DNA of 64,000 nucleotides. Source: JBKEAJ01 sp047972135. GTDB taxonomy: Bacteria > Bacteroidota > Bacteroidia > Bacteroidales > Prolixibacteraceae. A program made the translations under genes and the position numbers. The stretch is from contig JBKEAJ010000139.1 of NCBI GenBank assembly GCA_047972135.1, positions 1 to 64,000 of the forward strand. Direction: 5' to 3'. Under the pieces are notes generated by a model. The model saw only the letters and a list, made by a program, of their open reading frames with translations, made no database searches and was not told the origin of the DNA. Positions 1 through 8,481 of this stretch are shown in pieces (the first letter of the stretch is position 1; every line of letters starts with the position of its first letter).

Positions 1-290
1 GGCTCTCGCCATCTTTTTGCCCGCCTTCTTTTTGTCCGTAAGCGTATGCTCATGAAAGCGTTGCTCCTTCGTCAGCTTTATGTAACTATTGTAAGCAGTT
101 TGCGGCAAATATCCCGTGCGCAGTGCTTTCAGCACCGTACAAGCAACTTCCGTAGTGTGGCTCCAATCGGCTCTGAATAACCAACATTTCGTCGAAATCC
201 AAGCCCTCAACCCAGTCGCCCACCTTCGGCTTGTCTTCCTCCGTGCTGTTAAACTCGAAAGCCTCCGCAAAAAGACTTCCATTTTTTTAG
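1..290 (-). pseudogene. Decayed rsgA (ribosome small-subunit GTPase) remnant, cut by window start
   Basis: Read on the minus strand, two frames of one short stretch match the two ends of an RsgA/YjeQ GTPase. One frame gives an OB-fold-like piece (DKPKVGDWVEGLDFDEMLVI). The other gives the C-terminal zinc-finger region (FRADWSHTTEVACTVLKALRTG, then a basic helical tail with YNSYIKLTKEQ). The GTPase domain that should lie between is absent, the frames do not join, and the first two zinc cysteines appear as Leu and Trp while the His-x5-Cys half is kept. The gene continues below position 1. The identification is by recalled family pattern, so moderate confidence; a short unrelated protein in the second frame is the alternative. 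Confidence 0.5.
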
Positions 291-487
291 ACAATCATCA
301 AATAATTTTTAAAGAGTGCGCAAGATAGTATTTTTTGTGAAAACAGATGGCATGGCTTCCGAATTTTCAACTCTCATTTGCATATCTGAACACGAATAAT
401 GAAATTCGCCGATGACAATATATAACAATGAACTAACCGACACACACCAATCAACATCGACAGTATGTACAAGACCTTAATAATTTA

Positions 488-495
488 TATATTTG
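488..495 (+). promoter_or_regulatory. Candidate Bacteroidales -7 element (TATATTTG)
   Basis: A match to TAnnTTTG lies about 22 bases before the small RhuM-like reading frame and about 160 bases before the flavoprotein gene. No clear TTTG -33 element was seen at the usual spacing. It could have driven the lost RhuM gene and may now serve the flavoprotein. Confidence 0.35.
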
Positions 496-516
496 CTATG
501 TAAAATGTAAACTATC

Positions 517-654
517 ATGAGCAACAAGTTTTTTGATAACGATGAATTAGAAAAGGATTCAGTTATTCGAAAATTTCGAATAACTGCCCCCAACGGCACC
601 GTCCGTCAGTCTGAAATCCGAAGATCTGAATATATAATATCAAAACACACCTAA
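517..654 (+). pseudogene. RhuM-family (virulence-associated) protein fragment
   Basis: A 45-residue frame starts MSNKFFDNDELEKDSVIRKF and continues RITAPNGTVRQSE. RhuM-family proteins carry a closely similar internal segment (a GELDxxSVxxKFxxTAxDGKxY-like stretch before the conserved YNLDxIISVGYRV core). Here the core and everything after it are missing, and the frame stops 2 bases before the flavoprotein start codon. I read it as a leftover internal piece of a RhuM gene that now forms the leader of the next gene. It could be translated as a small peptide and couple to the downstream start, but nothing shows that it is functional. Confidence 0.45.
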
Positions 655-656
655 AA

Positions 657-2324
657 ATGAAATATCTAATTATAGGAGGCGTGGCAGGCGGCGCAACCGT
701 TGCCGCACGCTTAAGAAGACTTGACGAAAGAGCCGAAATCATAATATTTGAAAAGGGCGAACATATATCATATGCCAATTGCGGACTGCCGTACTACATC
801 GGCGGTGTCATCAGGGAGCGTTCGGCATTGCTTTTGCAGACCCCTCAGAGCTTTGCAGCCAGATTTAACATAGAAGTGAGAGTGCACAACGAGGTTACAA
901 ACATCGACAGCTCCGCCAAAACGATACAGGTGAAGAATCTTAAAACCAAGGAGCTATACACCGAAAGCTACGACAAGCTAATACTCTCTCCCGGTGCATC
1001 ACCAGTGTTGCCTCCCATCCCCGGCATCGATAATCCCAAGATTCTAACCCTTCGCAATGTGGCAGACACCGACCGCATCAAAAATCAAGTTGAAAATACT
1101 AACCTCCACAGTGCCGTGGTGGTCGGAGCAGGCTTCATCGGACTGGAAATGGCAGAAAACCTGCACAAGCTCGGCATCCAAACCTCTGTTGTAGAAGCCG
1201 CACCACAGGTTATGAACACCATAGACCCCGACATGGCGAGCGAGCTGCACGAACAATTTAAGATTCATAATGTAGGACTACATTTAGGAAAGGCTGTGAG
1301 AGAATTCACTCAGATCTCTGACGAGCAAATAGATATAAATCTAGAAGATGGCACTCTTTTGTCTGCAAATCTCATTATTTTATCCATAGGAGTTAAACCC
1401 GACAGTGCGCTGGCACGAGAAGCAGGACTAGAGACCAATGAACAGGGCATGATAATAGTAAACGAAAAAATGCAAACCTCCCAAAAGGATATTTATGCGC
1501 TGGGCGATGCTGTACTTTCGCGAAATAAAATCACAGAAAACTACCAAGCCTTCAATCTGGCAGGACCCGCCAACAAACAGGCGCGTATCCTTGCCAACAT
1601 TCTGGCAAAAGACGATAACCACACATATAAAGGAGCCATCGGCACGGCAATTGCCAAGGTGTTCGATTTGCAAGCTGCTGCCACGGGCTTGTCAGAAAAA
1701 GCCGCAAAGCAGGCGGGCATCGATTATAAAGTTGCTCTAATCAGGACAGGGTCGCACGCTGGATACTACCCTGGCGCAAAACAAATGAGTCTTAAGCTGA
1801 TATTCTCTCCAAAAGATGGCAAGATTCTTGGCGCACAAGCCATAGGCGAAAAGGGAGTGGACAAAAGAATAGATATAATAGCAACTGCCCTCGGACTCGG
1901 AGCATCAATATACGACCTTCAGGAGGTGGAACACGCCTACGCCCCGCCTTTCTCCTCGGCAAAAGACCCCGTAAATCAGGTTGCATTCTATGCAGAAAAC
2001 ATAATGGACAATCTCGTGAAAACAATAAACTCGGAAGACATCATAAACCGCAGCCCCGAAACGCTGCTTATAGACGTAAGAACCGCGGCAGAATATGCAC
2101 AAGGCGCAATTGAAGGGGCAATTAACATCCCCGTCGACGAAATAAGAAATAAACTCGACTCCATTCCAAAAAACAAAAAGATATACCTATACTGCAAAGC
2201 TGGAATGCGGGGATATATTGCTGCCCGAATACTGAAACAGAACGGACTCGACGAAGTCTACAACCTATTGGGAGGATACGATTTATTTAAACTGCAAAGT
2301 AAAAATCAGGAAAACAAAAAGTGA
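657..2324 (+). CDS. CoA-disulfide reductase-like flavoprotein with C-terminal rhodanese domain
   Basis: This 555-residue protein has the layout of the CoADR-Rhd family: an N-terminal FAD-binding motif (GGVAGG, residues 7-12), a single redox cysteine at Cys42 in SYANCGLPY, a central NAD(P)H-binding GAGFIGLEMAE segment, the dimerisation domain, and a rhodanese domain over roughly the last 95 residues with active cysteine in YLYCKAGMRG. The family reduces CoA disulfide, persulfides or polysulfide with NAD(P)H; the substrate here cannot be told from sequence. Length is normal for the fused form. It is cytoplasmic (no signal peptide). It stands alone, apart from the RhuM fragment just upstream, and may serve in sulfur handling or oxidative defence of an anaerobe. 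Confidence 0.88.
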   Translation: MKYLIIGGVAGGATVAARLRRLDERAEIIIFEKGEHISYANCGLPYYIGGVIRERSALLLQTPQSFAARFNIEVRVHNEVTNIDSSAKTIQVKNLKTKELYTESYDKLILSPGASPVLPPIPGIDNPKILTLRNVADTDRIKNQVENTNLHSAVVVGAGFIGLEMAENLHKLGIQTSVVEAAPQVMNTIDPDMASELHEQFKIHNVGLHLGKAVREFTQISDEQIDINLEDGTLLSANLIILSIGVKPDSALAREAGLETNEQGMIIVNEKMQTSQKDIYALGDAVLSRNKITENYQAFNLAGPANKQARILANILAKDDNHTYKGAIGTAIAKVFDLQAAATGLSEKAAKQAGIDYKVALIRTGSHAGYYPGAKQMSLKLIFSPKDGKILGAQAIGEKGVDKRIDIIATALGLGASIYDLQEVEHAYAPPFSSAKDPVNQVAFYAENIMDNLVKTINSEDIINRSPETLLIDVRTAAEYAQGAIEGAINIPVDEIRNKLDSIPKNKKIYLYCKAGMRGYIAARILKQNGLDEVYNLLGGYDLFKLQSKNQENKK

Positions 2325-2374
2325 GACCAGAGATAAAAGTAGGATACATAACCGGCAGAATATTATTAATAACT

Positions 2375-2403
2375 CGCAGAGACAGAGTATCCTTGTCTCT
2401 GCG
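2375..2403. repeat. Intergenic inverted repeat (hairpin)
   Basis: CGCAGAGACA and TGTCTCTGCG form a perfect 10-bp stem with a 9-base loop, followed by GC-rich text resembling the other small REP-like palindromes of this window. There is no T-run, so it is a poor intrinsic terminator for the flavoprotein gene, although it lies only 50 bases behind it. The rest of 2325-2637 holds no gene that I can support. Confidence 0.55.
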
Positions 2404-2637
2404 GTTGGTGATCAGACAAACACCCGGGCAGGCACTGCCCCTACGCTTCTGATTATATACTTTTACGATGTTGCAATGTTACGATATAACAGCGTAGAGG
2501 CTCAGCTCTAAACATTAAACGTTTTAAACCTCAAACAAATAAGCGCCTAAACTATCCCGCAAAAAACTCACCACGCATATAAAACTAAAAACCAAAGCAT
2601 TACAATGCTTATAGAAATAATTCATCGTATAAAATAG

Positions 2638-2656
2638 TACTATGTATTGCATAGTA
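2638..2656. promoter_or_regulatory. Candidate PadR operator (perfect 7-bp inverted repeat)
   Basis: TACTATG-TATTG-CATAGTA lies in front of the padR-pspC pair and overlaps the probable -33 region of its promoter. PadR-family repressors bind inverted repeats in their own promoters, so autoregulation is the simplest reading. This is inferred from position and symmetry. Confidence 0.5.
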
Positions 2657-2678
2657 TAAGGCTTTGTTTATATATTTG
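2647..2678 (+). promoter_or_regulatory. Promoter of padR-pspC
   Basis: TATATTTG at 2671-2678 matches the Bacteroidales -7 element; a weak TTG (2647-2649) stands 21 bases upstream in the -33 position. Transcription would start near 2685, giving a leader of about 165 bases before the padR start. Confidence 0.5.
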
Positions 2679-2851
2679 CATTGTAAAATAGATAATGAAA
2701 TAGCTGTATATCATAAGGAAAACCACCTAAATGACTGAAAATTAAGAATACAACTATGAATTATTTAAGATTTAGGGTTTAATTGTTCAGAAGCCACCTG
2801 CGTGACAACCGTCTGTTAGTTCAATATCTGAAAATTAAAAAATACAAACAT

Positions 2852-3184
2852 ATGAATATAGAAAACACAAAAATGCAAATGCGAAAAGGGGTGCTGGAAT
2901 ACTGCATTCTCTCTATAATAAAGAGAGGTGAGGCATATCCGATAGACATCCTGAAAGAGCTAAAAGACTCCGGCATGAACATTTTTGAGGGAACCCTCTA
3001 CCCTCTTTTGAGCAGACTGAAAAATGCAGAATTGTTGAGCTACAGATGGGAGGAAAGTCAATCGGGACCACCTCGTAAATATTTCTCACTAACAGATAAA
3101 GGCGCAGAGTTTCACAGCAGACTCAAAGAAACATGGGACGACCTGAATAAAGCAATTGACACAATAACAAGAAAATCAAAATAG
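2852..3184 (+). CDS. PadR-family transcriptional regulator
   Basis: This 110-residue protein is a typical small PadR regulator: an N-terminal winged helix (LEYCILSIIKRGEAYPIDIL, then EGTLYPLLSRLKNAELL as recognition helix, and PPRKYFSLTDKG as wing) plus a short C-terminal dimerisation helix. I start at the internal ATG (MNIENTKMQMRKG) because homologues begin there and the upstream codons have no similarity. The pspC gene begins 2 bases after its stop, so the pair is one transcription unit; PadR-PspC pairs are common in Bacteroidetes and usually linked to envelope stress. The inverted repeat at 2638-2656 is the likely binding site. Confidence 0.9.
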   Translation: MNIENTKMQMRKGVLEYCILSIIKRGEAYPIDILKELKDSGMNIFEGTLYPLLSRLKNAELLSYRWEESQSGPPRKYFSLTDKGAEFHSRLKETWDDLNKAIDTITRKSK

Positions 3185-3186
3185 CT

Positions 3187-5217
3187 ATGAAAAAAGTAAT
3201 TACTATAAATTTCTGCAACACTCTTCTGACAATTGAGGAGGAAGCATACGAGGCTCTGAGAGAGTACAGAGATTCTCTGAGCAAGTATTTTAGAAACGAA
3301 GCTAGCTGTGAGGAAATACTCAAAGATATCGATTTTCGCATAACAGAGATATTGTCTGAGATACTCAAAAAGGAAAACTGCATTACCGACCGGCATATAC
3401 AATATGTAATAAACGAAATTGGCAGTCCGTCCGATTTTGCTAATGATGGTCTAGAAATCGATGACAACGAGGGACAAGAAACTACGAGCGATGAACAAAA
3501 GCAAGAACCAGAGCAGTATGTAATAGACAAACTATTTAGGTCGGCAGACGACAAGGTCTTTGCAGGAGTATGCTCAGGTTTAGGCACTTACTTTAAAACA
3601 GACCCTATCATCTTTAGAATCCTATTTGCACTGTTGCAACCTCTCGGGATTATAGCATACTGTATTATATGGATACTCACACCCGCAAGGTCGCTTAAGA
3701 ATAACAACGTAAAAAGACTATATCGCGACACACAGCATCGCGTGTTAGGAGGTGTTGTTGCAGGCATTTCTCACTACACAAACATGAACAGGGCTGCACT
3801 AAGAATATTACTGGCGATTTTAGTTCTAGCACCCTCAGTTCTATTACTATCAACTAGTGAATTGTTTTTTATAAATGTTCCTATTCTGCTACCTTTCATA
3901 TACTTAATTATGTGGATTGGCTTGCCTCCAACACGAAGTGCTAGCGACAGACTACAAATGAAAGGCGAAAAAGTTAACGCACAAACCATCAAGAAGAATG
4001 TATATATAAGCCAAAATGATACAAAAGGACTACACCGAGACACGAGGAACAAGGTGATAGGCGGAGTCATGGCGGGCATCGGGCAATATACAAACATCAG
4101 CAGAGCCCTGCTTCGAATTATAGCTCTTGTCCTTGCATTCTTGCCTCCAATACTCTTCCCAAATGCAGGTATGTCTATTAATTCAATACCGATAGTTATG
4201 GTTTTATATGTCATTATGTGGATTAGCATTCCACCTGTAGACAAAGGAGTTAGCAGGCAACAGACATCTGATCAAAATAAAGGCGGGGGAGAACAAAATC
4301 GCAGCACTGCCATGATAGCCTACAAAGCTCCGCAGGAAGGACGGGGGCACAACGTTGCAAAATCCATAATTCTGATATTACTCTGGATGATAGGGCTGAG
4401 TTTCGTCTTTCCATCCGTTGCTACATATCTAATCTCATCGGTTGTTTCATATTCCATTTTTGACGGATTTATGCAATATGCAAACCAAGCCGCACTGATA
4501 CTCTTCTTTATTTTGCCTCTAGTCGTGTTCTTTATATGGCTGATACGCAGCTCCATGGTAAAAAGAAATTCTATCAGATGGTTCTACTTATCATCTTTCG
4601 GACTTTGGCTTCTCAGCAGCATATACCTTGCATTTGCAGTGCTTTATACCCCACGACTGTTCATTGAGTCAGATTTTGAAACAAAAGAGATTGCCACCAT
4701 AAGCGATTCAATAGTAACTATGAACTCTAGTAGACCTAGCGGGGATATGAATTTCTTTGACGCGTACAAAATTTTCTACAAGTTCTCGCCATACTCCGAC
4801 AACAGCGAGTTGCTACTACCATTCAACAGCTTGGGCATTATACGTAGCCAAGATTCCCTATTCCACGTATATGAGGTAAAGTTCACAAGAGGCAAAAAGA
4901 CTGACGAGCTAGAGGAAAATCTATCAAGAATAGACCCAAACACCTCTATAAATGGGGATAAGATATCGTTCAACGGAGGAACAATAATAAGGGGCAAAGG
5001 CAAATACAGACTCCAAACATCAATGATTGTGGTGGCAGTACCCAAAGACAAGAAATTAAAGACCGGAAAACTTTGGGATATTATGAATGTTCGCGACATA
5101 AGAAATGTAGGAGTCAGCAAGAATGATATTAATAACGCAAAGAAGGAACTCGGCGAGACTAAGGACTGGATAGGCTGGAGATTCGACGACACTATACATC
5201 ACAAAGAAGACGAATGA
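3187..5217 (+). CDS. Membrane protein with three PspC domains
   Basis: This 676-residue protein has an N-terminal soluble domain (about residues 1-100) found in Bacteroidetes PspC proteins, then three PspC modules at about 114-168, 176-250 and 280-352. Each module has the KVxGGVxxGIxxY-type start and a hydrophobic hairpin ending near an IMWI...P motif. Further membrane segments lie around 390-490, followed by a soluble C-terminal domain. PspC in proteobacteria senses or relieves envelope damage; the role of the Bacteroidetes multi-PspC forms is not established. It is co-transcribed with the PadR regulator, which probably controls its amount. Module spacing suggests internal duplication of one unit. 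Confidence 0.85.
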   Translation: MKKVITINFCNTLLTIEEEAYEALREYRDSLSKYFRNEASCEEILKDIDFRITEILSEILKKENCITDRHIQYVINEIGSPSDFANDGLEIDDNEGQETTSDEQKQEPEQYVIDKLFRSADDKVFAGVCSGLGTYFKTDPIIFRILFALLQPLGIIAYCIIWILTPARSLKNNNVKRLYRDTQHRVLGGVVAGISHYTNMNRAALRILLAILVLAPSVLLLSTSELFFINVPILLPFIYLIMWIGLPPTRSASDRLQMKGEKVNAQTIKKNVYISQNDTKGLHRDTRNKVIGGVMAGIGQYTNISRALLRIIALVLAFLPPILFPNAGMSINSIPIVMVLYVIMWISIPPVDKGVSRQQTSDQNKGGGEQNRSTAMIAYKAPQEGRGHNVAKSIILILLWMIGLSFVFPSVATYLISSVVSYSIFDGFMQYANQAALILFFILPLVVFFIWLIRSSMVKRNSIRWFYLSSFGLWLLSSIYLAFAVLYTPRLFIESDFETKEIATISDSIVTMNSSRPSGDMNFFDAYKIFYKFSPYSDNSELLLPFNSLGIIRSQDSLFHVYEVKFTRGKKTDELEENLSRIDPNTSINGDKISFNGGTIIRGKGKYRLQTSMIVVAVPKDKKLKTGKLWDIMNVRDIRNVGVSKNDINNAKKELGETKDWIGWRFDDTIHHKEDE

Positions 5218-5408
5218 CAAAGTTTCGCAAGCCTTAATCTAAAACTTTCTATATCAAACCCTTGACATTACGGACAAGCCCTAGTTGCATTTTTGCGTGC
5301 TGGCGACTCTATCGTTTTACTAATCGGCACATTATGCATTAAGATAAATGTCTTACAAGACTAAGTTTTTATTATAATTATAAAAAGAGGGTTATATTTC
5401 TCTCAATA

Positions 5409-5441
5409 TTTGCTTTTTTCTGCTTTAAGTTGCTAATTTTG
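5409..5441 (+). promoter_or_regulatory. Promoter of the ClC gene
   Basis: TTTG (5409-5412) and TAATTTTG (5434-5441) match the Bacteroidales -33 and -7 elements with a 21-base spacer. The coding region begins about 23 bases further on. Confidence 0.6.
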
Positions 5442-5464
5442 TAGCATTCAAAACAGAATTAGAA

Positions 5465-7255
5465 GTGTCTATAGCAGGTAAATTAAGGGTAAAATTAATG
5501 CGGTGGCGATTGAAAAACATCAGCCCTCGCAATCTTATTTTTATCCTCAGCATACTCATCGGACTCATAACAGGGCTGGTAGCAGTACTCTTGAAGTACA
5601 CCGTACATGCGGTCTATACACTAGTAAAGAGTTTTGCTGTCGATGGAGGGCTGAACTTCTACTATGTCGGCTTCCCTATTGTGGGAATAGGCTTGACTTT
5701 ATTATTCATGAGATACATTGTAAAAAGTCCTATACGACACGGTATTCCCAACATTCTTCACAGCATCTCCAAACGTAATTGCGAGCTGAGCAAACACAAC
5801 CTATACTCTCCAATTATTACGAGTGCGCTTACGGTTGGCTTCGGAGGATCTGTCGGACTTGAGGGACCGTCTGTAGGCTCAGGAGCAGCTTATGGCACTT
5901 ACATCGCAAAATATCTCCGTCTTAATTACAGAAGTCGTGTTTTGCTGATGGCTTGTGCATGCGCGGGAGCGATGTCAGCAATACTAAAAGCACCCATTGC
6001 TGCCGTTGTTTTTGCCGTAGAGGTGATAATGATCGACCTTACAGCAATGTCGCTAATACCCTTACTACTCGCATCTTGCTCTGCCGTCTTGGTGTCTTAC
6101 CTATTTCAAGGACAGGAAGCTCTTTATCCGACAACTCTGCAAGGACAACATTTCAACATGGCAGACCTTGCCTACTTTATACTACTCGGCGCAGTATGCG
6201 GACTATTCTCAGCATACTTCACCAAAATATATCTATGGATAGAAGAGGTATTCGAGGGCATAAAATCACAATGGAAGAGATTGATATACGGCGGAATACT
6301 GCTAGGCATCATCATTTTTATATTTCCATCTCTATACGGGGAAGGGTACGAGGTAGTGAACGAATGTATGCGCGGAGACTTCAGTCATCTATTTACCAAT
6401 TCGATATTTAGCAATATGCATGAGAATCTCTTTCTTATTTTGCTCCTCCTATTTGCAGTAGTCATATTGAAAGCCTTTGCCACATCATTAACCTTTGGAG
6501 CTGGCGGTGTTGGCGGCATATTTGCTCCGTCTTTGTTTATGGGCGTACACGTGGGTCTGTTATTCTCATTGACAGCAAATCAGATATTGGAACACTTTGG
6601 CATGCGCACTCTACAAACTGGCAGCTTCGCACTTGTAGGCATGGCAGGATTGATGGCAGGCGTACTGCACGCTCCGCTGACAGGAATGTTTCTAATTGCC
6701 GATATATCCGGAGGCTACCAGCTATTTGTACCACTCATGATTACAGCAACAGTGTCGTCAATCATAGCTCGCCGTTTCTATCCAAACTCTGTCTACCACT
6801 TCCAACTCGCAAAAAGAAAAGAATTAATAACTCACGACAAAGATTCTGCAGTGCTAACAGTCTTGAGTGTCAATCAACTTATTGAAACCGACTTCATCAC
6901 GCTAAAACCCAATGATAAACTAAGAAACCTTATCGAGGCGATTTCCACATCTAACAGAAATATATTCCCAGTGATTGATGACGAAGGCATAATGAAAGGC
7001 ATGCTAAAACTAGGTGATGTGAAACACCTGATTTTCAATCAAGAATTATACGACGAACTTGAAATAAGTGAGATAATGTATATGCCGGAAGCCTTTGTCA
7101 GCTCGCATGACAGCATGGAAACCTTGATGAAGACTTTTGTGAAATCGGGCAGATACAATATTGCCGTGATAGATGATGGAGTGTATAAGGGATTTATATC
7201 GAGAGCCAAAGCATTTATGTCGTACAGGTCGGCATTGAAGAGGGTATCTCAATAA
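5465..7255 (+). CDS. ClC-family chloride channel/transporter with two CBS domains
   Basis: This 596-residue protein has the ClC membrane core (to about residue 440) and a C-terminal CBS pair (about 455-590). Visible selectivity motifs are RHGIP (91-95, in place of GSGIP), GLEGP with the gating glutamate Glu133, GGIFAP (350-355), and Tyr418 in GYQLF. The residue aligned with the internal proton glutamate of E. coli ClC (Glu203) appears to be Val187, in FAVEVI. The start is GTG; an ATG 11 codons later is an alternative. The CBS pair probably binds nucleotides and regulates gating. The ion is likely chloride, but whether it is a channel or an exchanger is uncertain. Confidence 0.87.
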   Translation: MSIAGKLRVKLMRWRLKNISPRNLIFILSILIGLITGLVAVLLKYTVHAVYTLVKSFAVDGGLNFYYVGFPIVGIGLTLLFMRYIVKSPIRHGIPNILHSISKRNCELSKHNLYSPIITSALTVGFGGSVGLEGPSVGSGAAYGTYIAKYLRLNYRSRVLLMACACAGAMSAILKAPIAAVVFAVEVIMIDLTAMSLIPLLLASCSAVLVSYLFQGQEALYPTTLQGQHFNMADLAYFILLGAVCGLFSAYFTKIYLWIEEVFEGIKSQWKRLIYGGILLGIIIFIFPSLYGEGYEVVNECMRGDFSHLFTNSIFSNMHENLFLILLLLFAVVILKAFATSLTFGAGGVGGIFAPSLFMGVHVGLLFSLTANQILEHFGMRTLQTGSFALVGMAGLMAGVLHAPLTGMFLIADISGGYQLFVPLMITATVSSIIARRFYPNSVYHFQLAKRKELITHDKDSAVLTVLSVNQLIETDFITLKPNDKLRNLIEAISTSNRNIFPVIDDEGIMKGMLKLGDVKHLIFNQELYDELEISEIMYMPEAFVSSHDSMETLMKTFVKSGRYNIAVIDDGVYKGFISRAKAFMSYRSALKRVSQ

Positions 7256-7404
7256 CTAGCGACTGTTCATAATATCAAGAGTCTGAGATAGAGAACTCAA
7301 GATTAAGGCTTGCTAAACTTTGTGAATTGGGAGTTTACTCGTGTAAATGACTAATTCGCAAAATGAGCGTAACGCAGATATTGGACTTTATAGACGGGAC
7401 CTAA

Positions 7405-8481
7405 CTATTTTTTTAATAATTCAGAATATAACTCGTTGGTTTTTAGAACTCTCATAAAATTTACACCCCATATTTTCTGAATATCATCCTGAGAGTAACC
7501 TCTTTTCACCAACTCCGCCGTAATTAGAGGATAGCAGGTGGCATCGTAAAAATCAAGCAGCCCTCCACCTCCATCAAAATCAGTAGCTATGCCTACGTAA
7601 TCAATGCCAACAAGCTGCACAACATGATCAATATGATCAACAAAATCCGACACCCGAACATCTGTTCCCGTCTTTATAAAACGCCGCACCATACATATCT
7701 GTATAACTCCACCCTTTGCGGCAAGAGCTTTTATCATATCGTCGCTCATGTTGCGTTTGTTCCACCGTAGCGCCCGACACGACGAATGACTCGCCACAAT
7801 AGGAGTCTTAGAGCATTTCACAACATCATAAAAAGTTTTATCCGAAACATGCGATATATCAACTAACATGCCCAATTTATTCATTCGCTCAACGAGCTTA
7901 TATCCAAACTCCGTAAGTCCTGCATCAGCACTACCACTTTTGTCGGTAGATGAACAGCAAATGTCATTATTGCTAGTATGCCCCAAGGTCATGTAGCGTG
8001 CTCCACGATTGTAAAAACTATCGACGTTATCAAGGTTGTGACCAATGGCATAGCCATTCTCAACCCCAATAAAAACGGCTCGCTTGCCTTGTTTCGGAAT
8101 ATCACAAAAATCTTTGGAGCTAGTTGCCAACTCTAACACTTCAGCATTTGTATTAATGACATTATGTATTCTGTCAAACATCAGATTTGCTTTCTTGACT
8201 GCCTGACTATAACTATACTCCGTCAGCTGTCCCTGAGGAACATACACAATTAGAAACATCGCATCAAGTCCTCCATCCATCAATCTTGGAACATCGAAGC
8301 GCAAAGCGGTTTTGTCGTAACTGTACCTATTGGTAATGTTATACTTATACATCTTTGACGGCGTATCGATATGAGTATCCAGACTTAGAACATTAGCATG
8401 CACCTGCTCGCTGTCTAAGGATTGACAAAACAGACTACCGGCAGCAATACCATATATATATATAATTAGTAAGAATCTCAT
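7405..8481 (-). CDS. Membrane dipeptidase (peptidase family M19)
   Basis: This 358-residue protein matches renal-dipeptidase-type zinc enzymes that cleave dipeptides. The two-zinc ligands are visible: His37 and Asp39 (LDTHID), Glu140 (GVENGY), His210 (VDISHVSD), His231 (SHSSCRALR), and catalytic Asp300 (GIATDFDGG). An N-terminal hydrophobic segment (residues 1-19) looks like a signal peptide, so the enzyme is probably exported. Its start overlaps the end of the upstream permease gene by 4 bases, and rbfA lies before that, so it is the last gene of a three-gene operon. It may recycle dipeptides from peptidoglycan or diet. Confidence 0.9.
   Translation of the reverse strand: MRFLLIIYIYGIAAGSLFCQSLDSEQVHANVLSLDTHIDTPSKMYKYNITNRYSYDKTALRFDVPRLMDGGLDAMFLIVYVPQGQLTEYSYSQAVKKANLMFDRIHNVINTNAEVLELATSSKDFCDIPKQGKRAVFIGVENGYAIGHNLDNVDSFYNRGARYMTLGHTSNNDICCSSTDKSGSADAGLTEFGYKLVERMNKLGMLVDISHVSDKTFYDVVKCSKTPIVASHSSCRALRWNKRNMSDDMIKALAAKGGVIQICMVRRFIKTGTDVRVSDFVDHIDHVVQLVGIDYVGIATDFDGGGGLLDFYDATCYPLITAELVKRGYSQDDIQKIWGVNFMRVLKTNELYSELLKK

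Noticed and set aside
116..328. Plus-strand 70-codon frame at the window start
   Set aside because: It lies opposite the rsgA-like remnant, has no recognisable domain, and the similarity signal is on the other strand.
5953..6411. 152-codon frame inside the ClC gene in another frame
   Set aside because: Arginine- and serine-rich shadow of a well-supported membrane protein; no independent promoter or family pattern.
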